From contig JAEWIG010000132.1 in the NCBI GenBank assembly GCA_023387295.1, forward strand, positions 1 to 15,651: a DNA stretch of 15,651 bases. Direction: 5' to 3'. The notes below the pieces were generated by a model. It was not told the origin of the DNA, did no database searches, and was given only the letters and a program-made list of their open reading frames with translations. Positions 13,546 to 15,651 of this stretch are shown piece by piece. Each line of letters starts with the position of its first letter. Within the stretch, counting starts at the first letter, position 1. A program made the position numbers and the translations under genes. The DNA is from Bacillota bacterium (GTDB taxonomy: Bacteria; Bacillota; Bacilli; Bacillales; Cytobacillaceae).

Positions 13546-14241
13546 TTATTTTAATTCTTTTATCAATTCATATGTCTTCGGTGCCTTTTCATATAGTAGT
13601 TTTCTAGATTCAGGTCCAAGAAAAAACATGGCAAACGTTTCAGCAAAATATTCTTCAGGATAGGATAAAAAGTATCCTTGACCTGAGAATAGCTGAGCTC
13701 TTTCCTGCTTCCATATTGATTGAAAGCTGAGGTTACTACTAATTTCATCATATACTAAACGGTCTATCGAATGAGCTAGTTCATGAAGTTCTAAATTAAT
13801 GGAGCCATGACCATTTCCTTTATCGCTAGAACCAATCTTCACGAGAACTGTCCTTGAGCCTCCGATGCCTGGTACTTCATCCCATGTCAATTCATTGTTA
13901 TAGCCTCGTGGAAATTTCCCCTTCAGATGATGAGCAGATGTGTTATCGGTTAACTTGCCATTAAATAATTTAAGCTTAATATTTTCTTCATTCATTTTTA
14001 ATAGGATAGAAGATGGTAGCTGGTCAATTCGAGAAACTATTTTCGTCACTTCTTGCTCATCAAATGGTTTAATTGGAAGGAGGATAAGGTTTCCTAAAAG
14101 AGAGGGTGATGTTAATTCTTGGTTGAGAAAAACTGGATTCGGGTGATCCTTTAGCATTATATCCACTGTCGCAGCCTGTGAACTGCCCATTAAGGTTAGA
14201 GGAACAGCAATAAATAACATTAAAAAGACTCTTTTTCTCAT
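13546..14241 (-). CDS. Secreted M34-family (anthrax lethal factor / Pro-Pro endopeptidase-like) metalloprotease, 231 aa
   Basis: The start is ATG 14241, 8 nt after GGAG, giving MRKRVFLMLFIAVPLTLMGS followed by SQAA, a typical secretion signal cut near residue 24. The mature part is one domain of about 205 aa. LELHELAHSIDR holds the zinc motif HExxH (His153, Glu154, His157). YPEEYFAETFAMFF supplies the third ligand Glu201, with Tyr194 seven residues before it. The ligand spacing and the Tyr match the lethal factor catalytic domain (HEFGH, Tyr728, Glu735). Secreted single-domain members of this family in Bacillales and Clostridioides are Pro-Pro endopeptidases that cut surface proteins at proline-rich sites. 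That specificity is inference, and no proline-rich substrate is encoded nearby. It lies upstream of thyA with no functional link visible. Confidence 0.82.
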   Translation of the reverse strand: MRKRVFLMLFIAVPLTLMGSSQAATVDIMLKDHPNPVFLNQELTSPSLLGNLILLPIKPFDEQEVTKIVSRIDQLPSSILLKMNEENIKLKLFNGKLTDNTSAHHLKGKFPRGYNNELTWDEVPGIGGSRTVLVKIGSSDKGNGHGSINLELHELAHSIDRLVYDEISSNLSFQSIWKQERAQLFSGQGYFLSYPEEYFAETFAMFFLGPESRKLLYEKAPKTYELIKELK

Positions 14242-14304
14242 AAGCAATACTCCATTTTACCATTAGCGAGTTTAATAATGAATTTTTAAATCTAGTTATA
14301 TTGA

Positions 14305-14313
14305 ATTATATCA
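14305..14313 (-). promoter_or_regulatory. Possible extended -10 promoter of the metalloprotease gene
   Basis: TGATATAAT on the minus strand is a perfect -10 with the TGn extension, 64 nt before the ATG at 14241. No clear -35 is present at 16-18 nt. Confidence 0.4.
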
Positions 14314-14395
14314 TAGAGGAATAGGTGTAGAAATATAATAGACGTAGAAACAAAGCTGTAAATAATAGGGTATATTTGTAATATTTAAAGATCAT

Positions 14396-14422
14396 AAAAA
14401 GAAGCTGACAATGTCAGCTTCT
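14396..14422 (-). terminator. Intrinsic terminator of the terD-like gene
   Basis: A perfect 10-bp stem (AGAAGCTGAC with GTCAGCTTCT, 3-nt loop, 14400-14422) is followed by a T-run on the minus strand, 20 nt after the terD stop codon. Confidence 0.88.
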
Positions 14423-14442
14423 ACTATAGATATTTTATTATT

Positions 14443-15054
14443 TTAGCTATAAGAACGAACTAGCTCACCTAGTCCTGGTGCATTAATGCCATTCCCAACT
14501 GCAGCAAATTTCCAATCGCCACCATGACGATAAAGTTCACCCACAACTAAGCATGTTTTCCCGCTATAGTCATCTGTTAAATTAAAATGAATCATTTCTT
14601 GGTTGTTAGCAGAGTTTACGATGCGAATAAATGCATTTTGAATCATACCAAAATGTTGATTACGTTTGACACAATCATAAATATTAACAACAAAAACAAG
14701 CTTGTCTACTTGTGCAGGGACACGGTTTAAGTCGACAAGGATTTGTTCATCATCCCCATCTCCATCCCCTGTTAAATTATCTCCTGTGTGTTGAACGCTA
14801 CCATCAGGGCTTTTTAAATTTCCAAAGTAAATAACATCACTATTATTTCTAATTCTTCCGTTTTCACCTAGCATAAGGACAGAAGCATCACAATCGATGT
14901 TTGCACCGCCGCCGCCTCCGAAGAGTGATCCTAAAAAGCCACCGCCACCACTTTTTTGTACAGGATCCCAGCCTAAACCAACCATAATTTTTGTAAGTCC
15001 TGGATTTCCCTTTGTTAAGTCTACACGTTGCCCTTTTTGTAAATTAATTGCCAT
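14443..15054 (-). CDS. TerD-family protein (tellurite / stress), 203 aa
   Basis: TerD-family proteins are calcium-binding cytoplasmic proteins from tellurite-resistance and general stress clusters. MAINLQKGQRVDLTKGNPGL is the family opening. LGWDP (27-31), the acidic segment GDNLTGDGDGDDEQILVDL (91-109), FVVNIYDCVKRNQHFGMIQN and ELYRHGGDWKFAAVGNG are all typical. The start is ATG 15054, 5 nt after GAGGTGA; an in-frame GTG at 15063 lies within that site. A glycine-rich insert (KSGGGGFLGSLFGGGGG, 34-50) lies between LGWDP and the first core strand. It follows a telA-family gene on the same strand, a pairing also seen in the yce cluster of B. subtilis. The family's biochemical role remains unclear, so metal resistance should not be assumed. 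Confidence 0.93.
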   Translation of the reverse strand: MAINLQKGQRVDLTKGNPGLTKIMVGLGWDPVQKSGGGGFLGSLFGGGGGANIDCDASVLMLGENGRIRNNSDVIYFGNLKSPDGSVQHTGDNLTGDGDGDDEQILVDLNRVPAQVDKLVFVVNIYDCVKRNQHFGMIQNAFIRIVNSANNQEMIHFNLTDDYSGKTCLVVGELYRHGGDWKFAAVGNGINAPGLGELVRSYS

Positions 15055-15198
15055 CTCTCTCACCTCATAAATTTATTATTTATTTTGAAGTCACTTGTTC
15101 TGCTCATGCAGTCAAAGTAGATTCAGCGATGTGTCATTCATTTCGTCACAAATCTCCATGTTATGAACTCTTAATAAAAAAACTGGATGAATTTAAAC

Positions 15199-15651
15199 TT
15201 AATGGGTTTGTTTAATTTTTTTGAAATTTTCTTGAAGCTGTTCTAATCTCTTTGTACCTTCTTCACGCATACGTTTGTTTTCATCTTCAATTGCTCTTGT
15301 TTCCTGCATTCCTTTAATGATAATGTTCCAAGATTCCTCGATTGTTTCAATCTTTATGCTTGGACTACCAGCAAGTCTTGCAATATCAACGCTTTGATTA
15401 GAAATATTTTGTGCATTTCGAAGAAGCATTTCGTTTGTCCGACGGTCAAGCTCACTCATTGAATCAGCAACAAGCTTCTGTCTCTTTGCTGCGACAGCCT
15501 GGATTAGACCATTTTTAAAGATCGGTATCGTTGTGACAAATGCAGAGTTAATCTTTCCAATTAATTTTGTATTCCCTCTTTGAAGAAGACGAATTTGTGG
15601 AGCTGTTTGCAATGAAACCATCTTCGCCATCTCAAGGTCATATACTCTTTG
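15199..15651 (-). CDS. TelA-family toxic-anion-resistance protein, C-terminal part
   Basis: The last 150 codons of a minus-strand gene are present; the 5' part lies beyond the right window edge. The segment begins QRVYDLEMAKMVSLQTAPQI, and LLQRGNTKLIGKINSAFVTT, IPIFKNGLIQAVAAKRQKLV and LDRRTNEMLLRNAQNISNQS follow. These are recognisable blocks of the TelA (YceH/YaaN) family, named for tellurite resistance. The C-terminus is a charged helix, probably coiled coil (MREEGTKRLEQLQENFKKIK). No membrane segment is visible. It is followed after 144 nt by the terD-like gene; I saw no strong hairpin between them, so co-transcription is possible. Function beyond the family name is uncertain. Confidence 0.9.
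   Translation of the reverse strand, partial: QRVYDLEMAKMVSLQTAPQIRLLQRGNTKLIGKINSAFVTTIPIFKNGLIQAVAAKRQKLVADSMSELDRRTNEMLLRNAQNISNQSVDIARLAGSPSIKIETIEESWNIIIKGMQETRAIEDENKRMREEGTKRLEQLQENFKKIKQTH

Noticed and set aside
14443..15651. Tellurite-resistance island acquired by transfer
   Set aside because: TerD- and TelA-family genes are common chromosomal stress genes in Bacillaceae, and no mobile element, att repeat or clear compositional break is visible.

Overview
The window is AT-rich DNA from an endospore-forming, Gram-positive member of the Bacillaceae. The core gene set (thyA, dfrA, a plsC-type acyltransferase, ilvA, and the ypmQ-ypmR-ypmS run next to msrA-msrB) is what I recall from the corresponding region of the Bacillus subtilis chromosome. 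Strong AGGAGG-type ribosome binding sites, compact intrinsic terminators and a tiny YjcZ-family sporulation protein agree with this. No rRNA, tRNA, CRISPR array, intact insertion sequence or phage module was seen. Nearly all genes lie on the minus strand. The exceptions are a DUF4397 gene at 3272 and a small broken gene at 11145.

Read along the minus strand from high to low coordinates, the layout is as follows. (1) 15651-14443: the 3' part of a TelA-family gene and a terD-family gene, both linked with tellurite or envelope-stress functions. (2) 14241-12202: a secreted anthrax-lethal-factor-like (M34) metalloprotease, then thyA and dfrA overlapping by 4 nt (the dTMP/folate cycle). (3) 12147-11416: a plsC-type acyltransferase. 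(4) 10916-9648: ilvA behind its own sigma-A promoter and ahead of a 60-nt hairpin terminator. (5) 9402-8189: tatA and tatC, unusually separated by about 260 nt and a terminator. (6) 7960-6344: a membrane sensor histidine kinase. (7) 6231-4190: ypmQ (SCO1-type copper chaperone), ypmR (SGNH lipoprotein) and ypmS. (8) 2881-1820: an RsgA/YjeQ-type GTPase. (9) 1669-691: msrA-msrB, overlapping. (10) 551-387: a YjcZ-like sporulation mini-protein. (11) 232-1: the 5' end of an S66 (LD-carboxypeptidase/MccF-like) gene.

Four points stand out. The YjcZ-like gene and the DUF4397 gene are each preceded by AC-N17-CATAAGTTA, which fits sigma-K (late mother cell) promoters and suggests the DUF4397 protein is a spore-surface component. 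A compact unit at 3178-2979 (sigma-A-like promoter, ribosome binding site, 23-codon ORF, terminator) looks like an unannotated small protein or small RNA. The plus-strand gene at 11145 appears broken by loss of one T in a T-run; restoring it gives a plausible protein of about 78 residues. The M34 protease keeps the family's zinc and tyrosine residues and its size resembles secreted Pro-Pro endopeptidases.

Several start codons were moved from the longest open frame on ribosome-binding-site evidence: msrA, msrB, the RsgA GTPase (TTG), the kinase, the M34 protease and terD. All functions are inferred from reading the sequence; no database search was run.
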